Made by a program: the position numbers and the translations under genes. From Pedobacter suwonensis (GTDB taxonomy: Bacteria; Bacteroidota; Bacteroidia; Sphingobacteriales; Sphingobacteriaceae): DNA of 64,000 bases. Where the stretch lies: positions 186,001 to 250,000 of the forward strand of contig NZ_FOJM01000007.1 of the NCBI RefSeq assembly GCF_900111825.1, given 5' to 3'. Below, in pieces: positions 24,729-32,734 of the stretch (positions are counted from its first letter, which is position 1; the number at the start of each line of letters is the position of its first letter). The notes under the pieces were generated by a model that saw only the letters and a program-made list of their open reading frames with translations, was not told the origin of the DNA and made no database searches.

Positions 24729-25418
24729 ATGTCTAAAGAAGTAAAAATATTAATTGTAGAAGATGATGAGAATCTTCGTTTTCTGGTTGCTCACCGGTTA
24801 AAGGCCGAAGGTTATACCGTGTTGGAAGCCAACGATGGTGAAGCGGGTGAAAGGATGATTTTGGCCGATCAGCCTGATATTGTGTTATTAGACTGGATGA
24901 TGCCAGGTAAGCAGGGCGCCGAAGTTTGCGAGAATGTACGTAAACAGGGTTTCGAAAACCTGGTGATTATGATGACGGCAAAGGCGCAGGACGTAGATAA
25001 AATAGATGCCTACAATTTTGGTGCATCTGATTATATCACCAAACCGTTTAATATGGATGTACTCGTGGCCATGTTGGAGAGCAAGGTGAAATTTATCGTT
25101 AATAAAGATTCGGCTGAGATTCATCGTTTTGGCAATATGGAGCACCATCCAAATATTCATACCCTATTCAGAGACGGAAGGAAAATCGAGTTGACGATAT
25201 TGGAAAACCGTATTCTCCTTTATTTCTTGCGTAACCCTGGTAAAGTAATTAACCGTGATGAACTGATGCTGGTGGTGTGGGGCTACAACTCTGACGTGAA
25301 CACCAGAACGCTTGATATGCATATTGTACGCCTACGTAAAAAGATAGAATTGAATCCTGATAACCCGCAGCTGCTGCAGACGGTTAGGGGCGTAGGTTAT
25401 CGCTTTAATGCAGGATAA
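24729..25418 (+). CDS. OmpR/PhoB-family response regulator
   Basis: 229 residues from the Met at 24729 (MSKEVKILIVEDDE); an in-frame Met 72 bp earlier lies in repeat-derived spacer and is not preferred. The receiver domain (about 5-120) has the acidic pair E-D-D, the phospho-acceptor Asp55 in VLLDWMMPG, Thr in MMTAKAQD and Lys in YITKPFN. Residues about 135-229 form a winged helix (VINRDELMLVVWG, RTLDMHIVRLRKKIE, QTVRGVGYRF). It is the likely partner of the preceding kinase. Targets are unknown; the operon's own promoter is a reasonable guess. Confidence 0.96.
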   Translation: MSKEVKILIVEDDENLRFLVAHRLKAEGYTVLEANDGEAGERMILADQPDIVLLDWMMPGKQGAEVCENVRKQGFENLVIMMTAKAQDVDKIDAYNFGASDYITKPFNMDVLVAMLESKVKFIVNKDSAEIHRFGNMEHHPNIHTLFRDGRKIELTILENRILLYFLRNPGKVINRDELMLVVWGYNSDVNTRTLDMHIVRLRKKIELNPDNPQLLQTVRGVGYRFNAG

Positions 25419-25419
25419 A

Positions 25420-25617
25420 GATTATTTGTGCCGTCAAATGTCGTCATCTGATGGTTTTAAGTTATTCAGATAGGTGTCAGATGGTAACATCAGACACCAC
25501 TAAGCCTTCTTCAAAGTAAGATATTTATGCCGTCAGGTGTTGCCATCTGGCGGTTTTAAGTTATTCAGATAGGTGTCAGATGGTAACGTCAGATAACACT
25601 AAGCCCTTTTCAAAGTA
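25420..25617. repeat. Two tandem 99-bp units with hairpins and a copy of the metallophosphoesterase gene end
   Basis: Period exactly 99 bp by anchor positions (CGTCA 25432/25531; GGTTTTAAG 25453/25552; AAGCC 25502/25601); the units differ at roughly a dozen positions. Each holds two palindromes, CCGTCAGGTG/CATCTGGCGG and GGTGTCAGATG/CATCAGACACC (arms separated by 4 nt). The right unit ends in the last codons and stop of the metallophosphoesterase gene; the left unit holds a variant copy of those codons (TLKKA-stop against TLKRA-stop). Confidence 0.85.
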
Positions 25618-26861
25618 AATATTGTAATCTCCGGTAAAATACCAACCCTGCCCGGATAACCTAAAAAGCCGTATCCCACGTTAACATACAGCTGTTGTTT
25701 TTGCTCCTGGTATAAGCCTGCCCACTCTTTATAAATGTATTGCACCGGGCTCCATTGCATTTCCTTTAAACGAACGCCAAATTGCATGCCGTGCGTATGG
25801 CCGCTAAACATGGCATCGATTTGTGGATATTTCTGTAAAACTTCTCCTCGCCAATGCGATGGGTCGTGACTAAGTAAAAGTTTAACCGGTAAATCATCTG
25901 TATTTTGAACTGCCAGTTCCATTTTTCCATATTTAGGAAAACGGCCCATTCCCCAGTTTTCAATGCCTAAAATCCCGATTTCTTCCCCATCTACCTTTAA
26001 TCTCCGGTTTTCATTCATCAAAAGATCGTAGCCCATTATTTTATGCACGTCAACCATATCTTTCAGGTTTTTAACTTTGGCCGGAGATGATTCCTTCCCA
26101 AAATAATAATCACCGTAATCGTGATTGCCCAACGAAGAATATACGCCTAGCGGCGCTTTCACTTTCGAAAATATATCCTGATAATCCTTTACTTCGTTAG
26201 TGAGGTTATTCACCAAATCGCCTGTGAAAAAGATAAAATCGGGTTTCTCACCCAATAACATTTCTACGCCGCCTTTCACAGCGGTTTTGTTATAAAAACT
26301 GCCAGAGTGAATATCAGAAATCTGTCCCAAGGTAATGCCATCAAAAGCTTTGGGCAGGTTAGGAAGGATCAAATTAATACGTCTCACCTGATAATCATAA
26401 GCGCCTGAAATAATACCCCAGCTCAATGATGTTAGCGGAACTGCAGCCGCTACCAATCCGGCTTTTACTAGAAATTCTGATCGTGAAATATGGTCACCAG
26501 TAGGAGATTGTTCGTTTTGTGGTATGGTTGAAGCTTCGGCTGTTTTATTTTTTCTGAAAATTTTAATGAACAACCTGCGTAAATCATCTAACACTAAAAA
26601 AGGCAACATCGCCATTTTACAGGCTACAGTTAAAAAGAAAGCAACTAAAATAATAGCCCTTAGGGTTAGGAAAAGATTGAGGTAAATGCCACAAAAAACA
26701 CCGATGATCAGTAAGGTGCTATAGGTCCAATAAGCAATGGTAAATACCTTTTTAGTATTCGGTTTCCATTTTTTAAATACGGCGATGATGGCTTTAAAGC
26801 AGTAAATATCAAATGCAATAATGAAAATGCAAGCGGCAATAATGAAAGGTAATCTTCCCAT
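25599..26861 (-). CDS. Membrane-anchored metallophosphoesterase (YkuE/YkoQ-like)
   Basis: 420 residues. Three hydrophobic spans at about 5-25, 42-62 and 68-90, then a charged linker, a further hydrophobic stretch (LVAAAVPLTSLSWGII) and a calcineurin-like domain. Metal ligands are all in place: SDIHSG, FFTGDLVNN, SLGNHDYGD, LLLSHDPSHW and FSGHTHGMQFG. The catalytic domain probably faces the periplasm. Related proteins act on lipid-linked or nucleotide phosphates, but the substrate cannot be told from sequence. The 3' end lies within the tandem 99-bp repeat. Confidence 0.9.
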   Translation of the reverse strand: MGRLPFIIAACIFIIAFDIYCFKAIIAVFKKWKPNTKKVFTIAYWTYSTLLIIGVFCGIYLNLFLTLRAIILVAFFLTVACKMAMLPFLVLDDLRRLFIKIFRKNKTAEASTIPQNEQSPTGDHISRSEFLVKAGLVAAAVPLTSLSWGIISGAYDYQVRRINLILPNLPKAFDGITLGQISDIHSGSFYNKTAVKGGVEMLLGEKPDFIFFTGDLVNNLTNEVKDYQDIFSKVKAPLGVYSSLGNHDYGDYYFGKESSPAKVKNLKDMVDVHKIMGYDLLMNENRRLKVDGEEIGILGIENWGMGRFPKYGKMELAVQNTDDLPVKLLLSHDPSHWRGEVLQKYPQIDAMFSGHTHGMQFGVRLKEMQWSPVQYIYKEWAGLYQEQKQQLYVNVGYGFLGYPGRVGILPEITIFTLKRA

Positions 26862-26913
26862 ATGATCGGGTTATTCGATTTAAGTATAAATAAATTAATT
26901 TAATCCGCCTAAA

Positions 26914-27660
26914 TTAACTATTTGAAGTAAATATATCATTCAATATTCGTTGCGGATGATCTAAAAAGGCCTTGTAGACCCTGTAAACCTCCGATTCTTC
27001 ATATTTAACCCTCACTATTTTATTTTCGGTCATTTCATATATCCAGGCTTTCGGGTATGATAATAAAATCGGCGAGTGTGTGGCGATGATCAATTGCGAA
27101 TTATCGTTAACCAAATTATTGATTTTGGATAACATTGCGATTTGTTTTGTAGCAGAAAGCGCAGATTCGGGCTCATCAAGTATATAAACGCCATGACTGC
27201 CAAAACGGTTCATAAAAAGCGACCAAAACGACTCTCCATGCGATTGCTCATGTAAAGATACGCCGCCATAAGAATTTATAATTTTTGGTCCGCGAGGTTC
27301 CTCATCCAGTTTATCAATCTCGCTCGCAACATTGTAGAAACTCTCTCCCCTTAAAAAATAACCGTCTTTAATTTGTTTAAATCCTTTTGTTATCATAAGG
27401 TGGTTATGCAAAGCAGAATGTGTTGCAGTACTTTTAAAGTTAAAATTTTTGCCACCACCCTCCGCGTTAAAGCCCAGATAAACGGCTATAGCTTCGATAA
27501 TGGTTGACTTTCCAACTCCATTTTCACCGGTTAAGAAAGTAACATTAGGGTGGAAGTCTAATGTTTCAAAAGATTTTAAACAAGGTATATTAAACGGATA
27601 TCCATTAGGAAGGTTCTCTTGTTTTAACCTTAGCGATAAGAGATATTCGTTAAATTCCAT
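26914..27660 (-). CDS. ABC/SMC-type AAA ATPase (AAA_21-like)
   Basis: 248 residues from the ATG at 27660 (MEFNEYLLSLRLKQ), which begins 4 nt after the stop of the upstream MoxR-type gene; longer in-frame starts would overlap that gene. Walker A is TGENGVGKSTI near residue 45, an ABC-like signature SHGESFW, Walker B YILDEPESALS and the switch His in IIATHSPIL. There is no transmembrane part. Such compact ATPases resemble the ATPase halves of defence and repair systems, but no nuclease partner is adjacent; the context here is the MoxR/VWA pair. Function unknown. Confidence 0.85.
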   Translation of the reverse strand: MEFNEYLLSLRLKQENLPNGYPFNIPCLKSFETLDFHPNVTFLTGENGVGKSTIIEAIAVYLGFNAEGGGKNFNFKSTATHSALHNHLMITKGFKQIKDGYFLRGESFYNVASEIDKLDEEPRGPKIINSYGGVSLHEQSHGESFWSLFMNRFGSHGVYILDEPESALSATKQIAMLSKINNLVNDNSQLIIATHSPILLSYPKAWIYEMTENKIVRVKYEESEVYRVYKAFLDHPQRILNDIFTSNS

Positions 27661-27664
27661 TTGC

Positions 27665-29152
27665 TTATCTGAAGTCGTCTTCATCTTCTTCTTCATCAAA
27701 TTCGGCATTAAATAAACTGCCAAACATATCAGAGAAGCCGAAGCCGCCATTTAAAAAGTTTTTGCTCAGTTGTGAATATTCAGCTAAACCATGTAACACG
27801 AATTCCATTAAAAGTAAAGTTTGGTTCTCACTTAGCTTAGGATGAAACTTTTTTACCAGATCGTATAAACCTGGTACAAGCATCAGCGCTTTTTTGTATT
27901 GTACATTTGTTAAAGCATCCGTAACATCAATATTATTACCATCAGTAAACCATTCGGTTACTTCGGTATATGGATTAGCCGTTTTTGTTTTCTTTGCTTT
28001 TTCGGGGTCGGGGAAATACCGTGCAAATAAGGTTTTGACAGCTTTGCCGATTAATGTTGTGGCTACATGTGCGGGCCCTTCTAATTCACCTTCATAAACC
28101 AATTCTATCTTACCGGTTATGGCCGGGATAACTCCTGCAAAGTCAGATAAACGTACAAATGTGTTTTTATCGCCGGAAATCAGCATTCTTCTTTCAGCGG
28201 TGCTGATTAAATTTTCATAAGCGGAGATGGTCAACCTGGCCGATACACCCGATTTTTGGTCGATATATTCACTTTTACGCGCTTCAAAAGCAATTTGCTC
28301 TATCAGGTCTTTCACCAATCCATCGGCTTCTATGCTGGTCCGCTGATCAGCCGTTAATTTTGCTTCCTGAAAAGTAATCTTGCGTGAAATTTCGACCGTT
28401 TTTGGATAATGAGTTAAAATCTGGCTTTCGATCCTGTCCTTTAACGGTGTAACAATACTTCCGCGGTTGGTATAATCTTCCGGATTTGCTGTAAAAACAA
28501 ACTGGATATCCAGCGGCAAACGCAATTTAAAGCCACGGATCTGAATATCTTTTTCCTGCAGCATGTTGAACAATGCCACCTGGATACGTGCCTGTAAATC
28601 GGGTAGTTCGTTAATTACAAATATACTGCGGTGTGCACGCGGAATCAATCCAAAGTGGATTACGCGCTCATCGTTATAAGTCAACTTCAAGGTCGCCGCC
28701 TTAATGGGGTCAACATCGCCGATTAAATCTGCAACGGTAACGTCCGGTGTGGCCAGTTTTTCTGTATATCGTTCACTTCGGTGCAACCAGGCAATTTCGG
28801 TATCATCACCCTTAGTGGCAATCTCATTTTTTGCATACCAGGAAATTGGATTTAATGGGTCATCGAAAATCTCGCTTCCTGCTACATAGGGTACGTATTC
28901 ATCCAGCAAGTTTACCATTAAACGTGCAATACGTGTTTTTGCCTGTCCGCGTAAACCTAAAAGTAAAATGTTATGACGCGATAAAATGGCCGTTTGCAGC
29001 TCAGGAATTACTGTTTCATCATAGCCGATAATGCCTTCAAACTCCGCTTTTTTGTCGCGTAAAACTTTGATCAGATTTTCCCTGAGTTCTTCTTTTACTG
29101 ATCGTGATGTATATCCTGTAGTTTTTAACTGGCCTAATGTTGTGTTTTGCAT
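27665..29152 (-). CDS. MoxR/ChlI-type AAA+ ATPase, partner of the VWA protein
   Basis: 495 residues from the ATG at 29152 (MQNTTLGQLKTTGY); an earlier in-frame Met adds 40 residues that are translated repeat spacer. The AAA+ core has Walker A LLLGLRGQAKTRIARL, a Mg-chelatase-like region GDVDPIKAATLKL, the Walker B region SIFVINELPDL, and sensor 1 VFTANPED. The C-terminal lid continues to a very acidic tail (FDEEEDEDDFR). Family knowledge: MoxR or BchI-like ATPases work with VWA-domain proteins as chaperones in metal insertion or complex assembly; the VWA partner is encoded immediately upstream. Client unknown. Confidence 0.9.
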   Translation of the reverse strand: MQNTTLGQLKTTGYTSRSVKEELRENLIKVLRDKKAEFEGIIGYDETVIPELQTAILSRHNILLLGLRGQAKTRIARLMVNLLDEYVPYVAGSEIFDDPLNPISWYAKNEIATKGDDTEIAWLHRSERYTEKLATPDVTVADLIGDVDPIKAATLKLTYNDERVIHFGLIPRAHRSIFVINELPDLQARIQVALFNMLQEKDIQIRGFKLRLPLDIQFVFTANPEDYTNRGSIVTPLKDRIESQILTHYPKTVEISRKITFQEAKLTADQRTSIEADGLVKDLIEQIAFEARKSEYIDQKSGVSARLTISAYENLISTAERRMLISGDKNTFVRLSDFAGVIPAITGKIELVYEGELEGPAHVATTLIGKAVKTLFARYFPDPEKAKKTKTANPYTEVTEWFTDGNNIDVTDALTNVQYKKALMLVPGLYDLVKKFHPKLSENQTLLLMEFVLHGLAEYSQLSKNFLNGGFGFSDMFGSLFNAEFDEEEDEDDFR

Positions 29153-29311
29153 CTTTTTAATTGGGTTTAAGGCATAGGGTTTAAGGTATAAGGTTTGCAA
29201 GTGCACAAGCCTCTTACATATATCTATCTTCCTTTTTAATATTTTATGGTTGATCTGGGCAGGACCTGGCAATGGGTTTTACCTTAAGCCTTATGCCTTT
29301 TACCTTCAACC
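29153..29311. repeat. Inverted word repeats between the VWA and MoxR genes
   Basis: Left words GGTTTAAGGCATAGGGTTTA and GGTATAAGG (29163-29191) are answered by reversed versions ACCTTAAGCCTTATGCC and TTTTACCTTCAACC (29281-29310). The whole spacer can fold into one long imperfect stem. Confidence 0.55.
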
Positions 29312-30409
29312 TTACTTAACTGTTTTTCTTCTGTTTTTAATGTAATCTTCAAAAATGTATTCGCCCAAACCATTTAGAGAGCTATAAAAAGCCCTGCCGC
29401 CATTAATTTCGGTAAACTGCCGAACAAACTGTTGCAGGTAAGGATCTTTGGCAATCATAAATGTTGTAATCGGGATCTTCAGCCGCTTACATTGAGCTGC
29501 CATATTTAAGGTTTTGTTGATGACCTTCCTATCCAAACCCATGCTGTTTTTATAGTATCTGCCATTTTCCTTCAGGCAGGTTGGTTTTCCATCGGTAATC
29601 ATGAAAATCTGTTTATTATGGGTTTTCCTCCGGCGGAGTAAATCCGCAGCCAATTCCAATCCTGCATACGTATTGGTGTGGTAAGGTCCAACCTGCAGAT
29701 AAGGCAAGTCTTTAACGCTGATGGGCCAGGCATCATTTCCGAAAACCACGATATCTAAAGTATCCTTCGGGTATTTCGTTTTAATCAGCTCGGCTAAAGC
29801 CATGGCGACTTTTTTTGCAGGTGTTATCCGGTCTTCACCATATAAAATCATGGAGTGCGAAATATCGATCATCAATACCGTAGCAGTTAAGGTTTTGAAA
29901 TCCTTTTCCTCTACTTCCAGATCACGGTCAGTTAAAGTGAAATCGCCAATGCCATGGTTAATCTGTGCATTTTGTATCGAAGCGGTCATGTCGATCTGAT
30001 CCAGGCTGTCACCAAAATTATATTCCCGTCTGTCGGCATTTTTTTCCTCACCAATTCCAGACTGATTACTGTTGTGGTTACCGCGACCAGATTTTTTGAG
30101 CTTGCCGAAAATCTCGTCTAAGGCCGATTTTCGGATGGTCTGTTCTGTTTTAGCAGTAATTTTAAATGCTCCGGATTGATTGTCTTCCGTCAGGTAACCT
30201 TTATCTTTCAGGTCGTCGATAAAATTACCGATACCGTAATCGTTATTGGTTAGTTTGTATTGTTTGTCGAGTTCGTTCAGCCAGCTTAACGCCTCTGCTG
30301 CGTCTCCCGCTGTATAATTAAGCAGTTCGCTAAATAATTTCAGCAACTCATCAAACCCGCCCTTCGGCGCATCGCCCGGCTTATAATCAGAAAAACGAAA
30401 ACCTCTCAT
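29312..30409 (-). CDS. VWA-domain protein paired with a MoxR ATPase
   Basis: 365 residues, cytosolic. The VWA domain occupies about residues 175-355. Its MIDAS motif is complete: DISHS (Asp182), the Thr in HTNTYAG and the Asp in MITDGKPT. The N-terminal half is helical and charged, with a Gly/Asn/Ser linker (GRGNHNSNQSG). With the downstream MoxR-type gene it forms a two-gene unit of the kind known for metal chelatases and for MoxR chaperone systems. No metal or cofactor pathway gene lies nearby, so the client is unknown. Confidence 0.88.
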   Translation of the reverse strand: MRGFRFSDYKPGDAPKGGFDELLKLFSELLNYTAGDAAEALSWLNELDKQYKLTNNDYGIGNFIDDLKDKGYLTEDNQSGAFKITAKTEQTIRKSALDEIFGKLKKSGRGNHNSNQSGIGEEKNADRREYNFGDSLDQIDMTASIQNAQINHGIGDFTLTDRDLEVEEKDFKTLTATVLMIDISHSMILYGEDRITPAKKVAMALAELIKTKYPKDTLDIVVFGNDAWPISVKDLPYLQVGPYHTNTYAGLELAADLLRRRKTHNKQIFMITDGKPTCLKENGRYYKNSMGLDRKVINKTLNMAAQCKRLKIPITTFMIAKDPYLQQFVRQFTEINGGRAFYSSLNGLGEYIFEDYIKNRRKTVK

Positions 30410-30484
30410 GTGTTTGTATTAACGATTTATCGAAGATAAAAGTTTCGCTTTGTTTTAATTTAAGCGCGGTGTCATATTTGGAAT

Positions 30485-30780
30485 GAAGCCAAAAGGTAAA
30501 AGCTGAAAGATTAAAGCACAGCTATGCTAAAAATTTGTAAACTGAAAAGTGTCCACTGCCAACTGAAAATTGCAGGTTTCAAACTAGTTTGGGCGTTTCA
30601 CCAAGCTGCGCAAGGGTCGGGCTTTTCAGGGCTACGCTTCGCTTCGGTACCGGTAAAGAACCGGCACTGAACCCTTACAATCCCTAACGCAAATGCCATC
30701 GGTACAAATTGAAAGATGAACTGGAATCTGAAAACTGTCAACTGAAAACTGAAAACTGTCAACTGTCAACTGGAAGCAGA
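30485..30780. repeat. Word repeats (CTGAAAACTG) flanking a palindromic element
   Basis: Gene-free spacer of about 375 bp. It holds many imperfect copies of ACTGAAAACTG/ACTGTCAACTG on one strand at 30540-30580 and 30717-30775, interrupted at about 30588-30700 by an unrelated stretch starting TTTGGGCGTTTCACC and ending TCCCTAACGCAAATG. The same word, reversed, occurs at 56374-56415. The interrupting stretch looks like a small dispersed element; copy number not testable here. Confidence 0.7.
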
Positions 30781-30784
30781 ATGT

Positions 30785-31666
30785 TTATTCGAGCGACATA
30801 TGATAAATTTTTTTATTATACTCAGGATTTGCCCCGGGCTGTGAAGCTACAAAAGCGCCAACCTTACAGGCATTGTCCAAAGTGGTTTCCATCGGATAAC
30901 CTTGCAGATAACAGGCAATAAAGGTGGCTAAAAAAGCGTCACCAGCGCCAACTGTATCAGCTACCTGCACTTTATAACCTGCATGTTTGAATAATTTGCC
31001 TTCCTTTAATACACAAGCACCCTTATCGCCAAGTGTAAGGCAAATGATTCCGATATCAAACTGAGTTGAAAGCTGTTTTAATAATTGTTCGTCAGTATTG
31101 CCTGTTAAACCAAACGATTCTTGTACCCAAACCAGCTCATCTTCATTTATTTTCAGGATATCTGCTTTTGCCAAAAGCGCTCCGATTAATTCTTTCGAAT
31201 AAAATGGCGCCCGGAGGTTGATATCGAATATTTTAATCTTGGCATTTTCTAAAAGTGCCAGGATGGCTTCTCTTGATTTTTCTTCCCGGCAGGTTAAGCT
31301 GCAATATACTAATGCATCAGCCTGTTTTACAGCCTTAGTGTTATCATCAGTAACTTTGATATCATCCCATGCTACAGGCTTTTTTATGGTGTAAGTAGCC
31401 TGATGGTTTTCATCTAGTTGCACCACAACCGTACTGGTGGGTAACTCGGTGTGAATTTGGATCAGATCAGTTGCAAAGTGGTTACCGGTTAGAAAACTAA
31501 GAAGTGCTCTGCCATTTTCGTCATTGCCCACTGCGCTGATAAATTGGCTCTCCATACCTTGCTTGTGCAAATTGAGCGCAACATTCATGCTAGAGCCGCC
31601 AGCTTTTTTCCCTTCTGGGAAAACATCCCAGAGTATTTCACCAATTGTAATTACTTTATTTTGCAT
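30785..31666 (-). CDS. PfkB-family carbohydrate kinase (fructokinase-like)
   Basis: 293 residues. MQNKVITIGEILWDVFPEGK with the following KAGGSSMNVALNL is the N-terminal substrate-binding region; near the end DTVGAGDAFLATFIACYLQG is the PfkB signature with the catalytic Asp. The ribokinase fold phosphorylates free sugars, and the N-terminal 'GE.LWD.fP' form is typical of fructokinases. Sugar specificity is inferred only. It is transcribed alone toward the word-repeat region. Confidence 0.88.
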   Translation of the reverse strand: MQNKVITIGEILWDVFPEGKKAGGSSMNVALNLHKQGMESQFISAVGNDENGRALLSFLTGNHFATDLIQIHTELPTSTVVVQLDENHQATYTIKKPVAWDDIKVTDDNTKAVKQADALVYCSLTCREEKSREAILALLENAKIKIFDINLRAPFYSKELIGALLAKADILKINEDELVWVQESFGLTGNTDEQLLKQLSTQFDIGIICLTLGDKGACVLKEGKLFKHAGYKVQVADTVGAGDAFLATFIACYLQGYPMETTLDNACKVGAFVASQPGANPEYNKKIYHMSLE

Positions 31667-31759
31667 AGTAGATTTATAGAGCTGTAAATAAAGAATTTTT
31701 ACCCATGGAACAAAATAATTTGTTTCATATCTTTAATTTTTACGTTAACTTCAATAATC

Positions 31760-32185
31760 ATGAAAAAAATACTTTTAATTGCACTAATTTTTACCTCTCT
31801 TGGCGCTTTTGCTCAAAATTCGAAAGATAAGCAGGCCATACTTAATCTTCTTGAAAGGCAGCGTACCGATTGGAACAAAGGCGATGTCGAAGCCTTTATG
31901 CAAGGTTATGAAAAATCGGATAGTTTGCTTTTTGTTGGTAAAAGCGGACCGACTTACGGCTGGCAAAAAACATTGGATAATTATAAAAAGGGTTATCCTG
32001 ATAAATCTGCCATGGGGTTTTTGGTGTTTGGCATAAAAAAGGTCAATTTTTTGAGGCCTGATCTGGCTTTTGTACTCGGCAGCTGGAATGTAAAACGTGA
32101 AAAGGATGAACTTAAGGGATATTTTACCTTATTGATTAAAAAAATTAAGGGCGAATGGAAAGTAATTGTTGATCATAGTAGCTAA
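31760..32185 (+). CDS. Exported NTF2-like (DUF4440/SnoaL) protein
   Basis: 141 residues with a Sec signal peptide (cleavage near GAFAQ). KQAILNLLERQRTDWNKGDVEAFMQGY is the helix opening typical of the DUF4440 NTF2-like fold, and KGYFTLLIKKIKGEWKVIVDHSS its final strands. Such cone-shaped proteins bind small molecules or act as isomerases; nothing here allows a choice. It is divergent from the sugar kinase, with no operon partner. Confidence 0.85.
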   Translation: MKKILLIALIFTSLGAFAQNSKDKQAILNLLERQRTDWNKGDVEAFMQGYEKSDSLLFVGKSGPTYGWQKTLDNYKKGYPDKSAMGFLVFGIKKVNFLRPDLAFVLGSWNVKREKDELKGYFTLLIKKIKGEWKVIVDHSS

Positions 32186-32251
32186 GTACGGAAGAAGTAA
32201 GATGTAAAATGGAGGCCAAGTTGCGTTGGTAATAAAAATTTCCCAGGGGTC

Positions 32252-32280
32252 GTCATTTCGAGCGGAGTGCAATCGAGAAT
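32252..32280 (+). repeat. Dispersed palindromic element (GTCATTTCGA family), truncated copy
   Basis: GTCATTTCGAGCGGAGTGCA then ATCGAGAAT, matching the left end of the element at 12457. It stops about 50 bp before the multi-hairpin block. Confidence 0.6.
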
Positions 32281-32328
32281 CCGGATGCTCTTTACAGGAG
32301 CTGAATCATAAGTGAAATTATCATCATT

Positions 32329-32446
32329 ATAGTCCCCGTTTGTAACGGGGATTCGGGAGATTAGCATTTTACAAATGCGAAAGGGAATAATTTTTAAGGC
32401 GATACAATCGCCATTCTCGCGCATCCCGATTGCAAATCGGGACGAT
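32329..32446. repeat. Multi-hairpin element, copy A
   Basis: Four short perfect hairpins in series: CCCCGTT-TGT-AACGGGG, GCATTT-TAC-AAATGC (one base of slack), GGCGAT-ACA-ATCGCC and TCCCGATT-GCA-AATCGGGA. Loops are two to four bases. The 70 bp after it (32452-32516) is a degenerate copy of the 3' end of the neighbouring acetyltransferase gene. Confidence 0.85.
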
Positions 32447-32521
32447 TTCGTGTTCGTCTAACTTACAATCTATTTAATAACAATTTATCTGCAACTAATT
32501 GGCGGATTATATATATGAGCC

Positions 32522-32614
32522 AATAGTCCTCGTTTGTTGGCGGGGATTCGGGAGATTAGCACTTTCAAATGCGAAAGGGAGTCATTTTAAGGCGATACAA
32601 TCGCCATTCCCTTT
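32522..32614. repeat. Multi-hairpin element, partial copy B
   Basis: Shares the first three hairpin modules with copies A and C (CCTCGTTTGTTGGCGGGG is mutated; GGCGATACAATCGCC is intact) but lacks the fourth module. Directly abuts copy C. Confidence 0.85.
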
Positions 32615-32733
32615 ATAGTCCCCGTTTGTAACGGGGATTCGGGAGATTAGCATTTTCAAATGCGAAAGGGAGTCATTTTTAAGGCGATACAATCGCCATT
32701 CTCGCGCATCCCGATTGCAAATCGGGACGATTC
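32615..32733. repeat. Multi-hairpin element, copy C
   Basis: Nearly identical to copy A over its full length, 286 bp further right. It ends 2 bp before the stop codon end of the acetyltransferase gene. Confidence 0.87.
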
Positions 32734-32734
32734 T

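Noticed and set aside
32329..32733. tRNA or riboswitch cluster
   Set aside because: Serial hairpins do not form a cloverleaf and do not match a riboswitch core that I can recognise; position behind a gene end also argues against a riboswitch.
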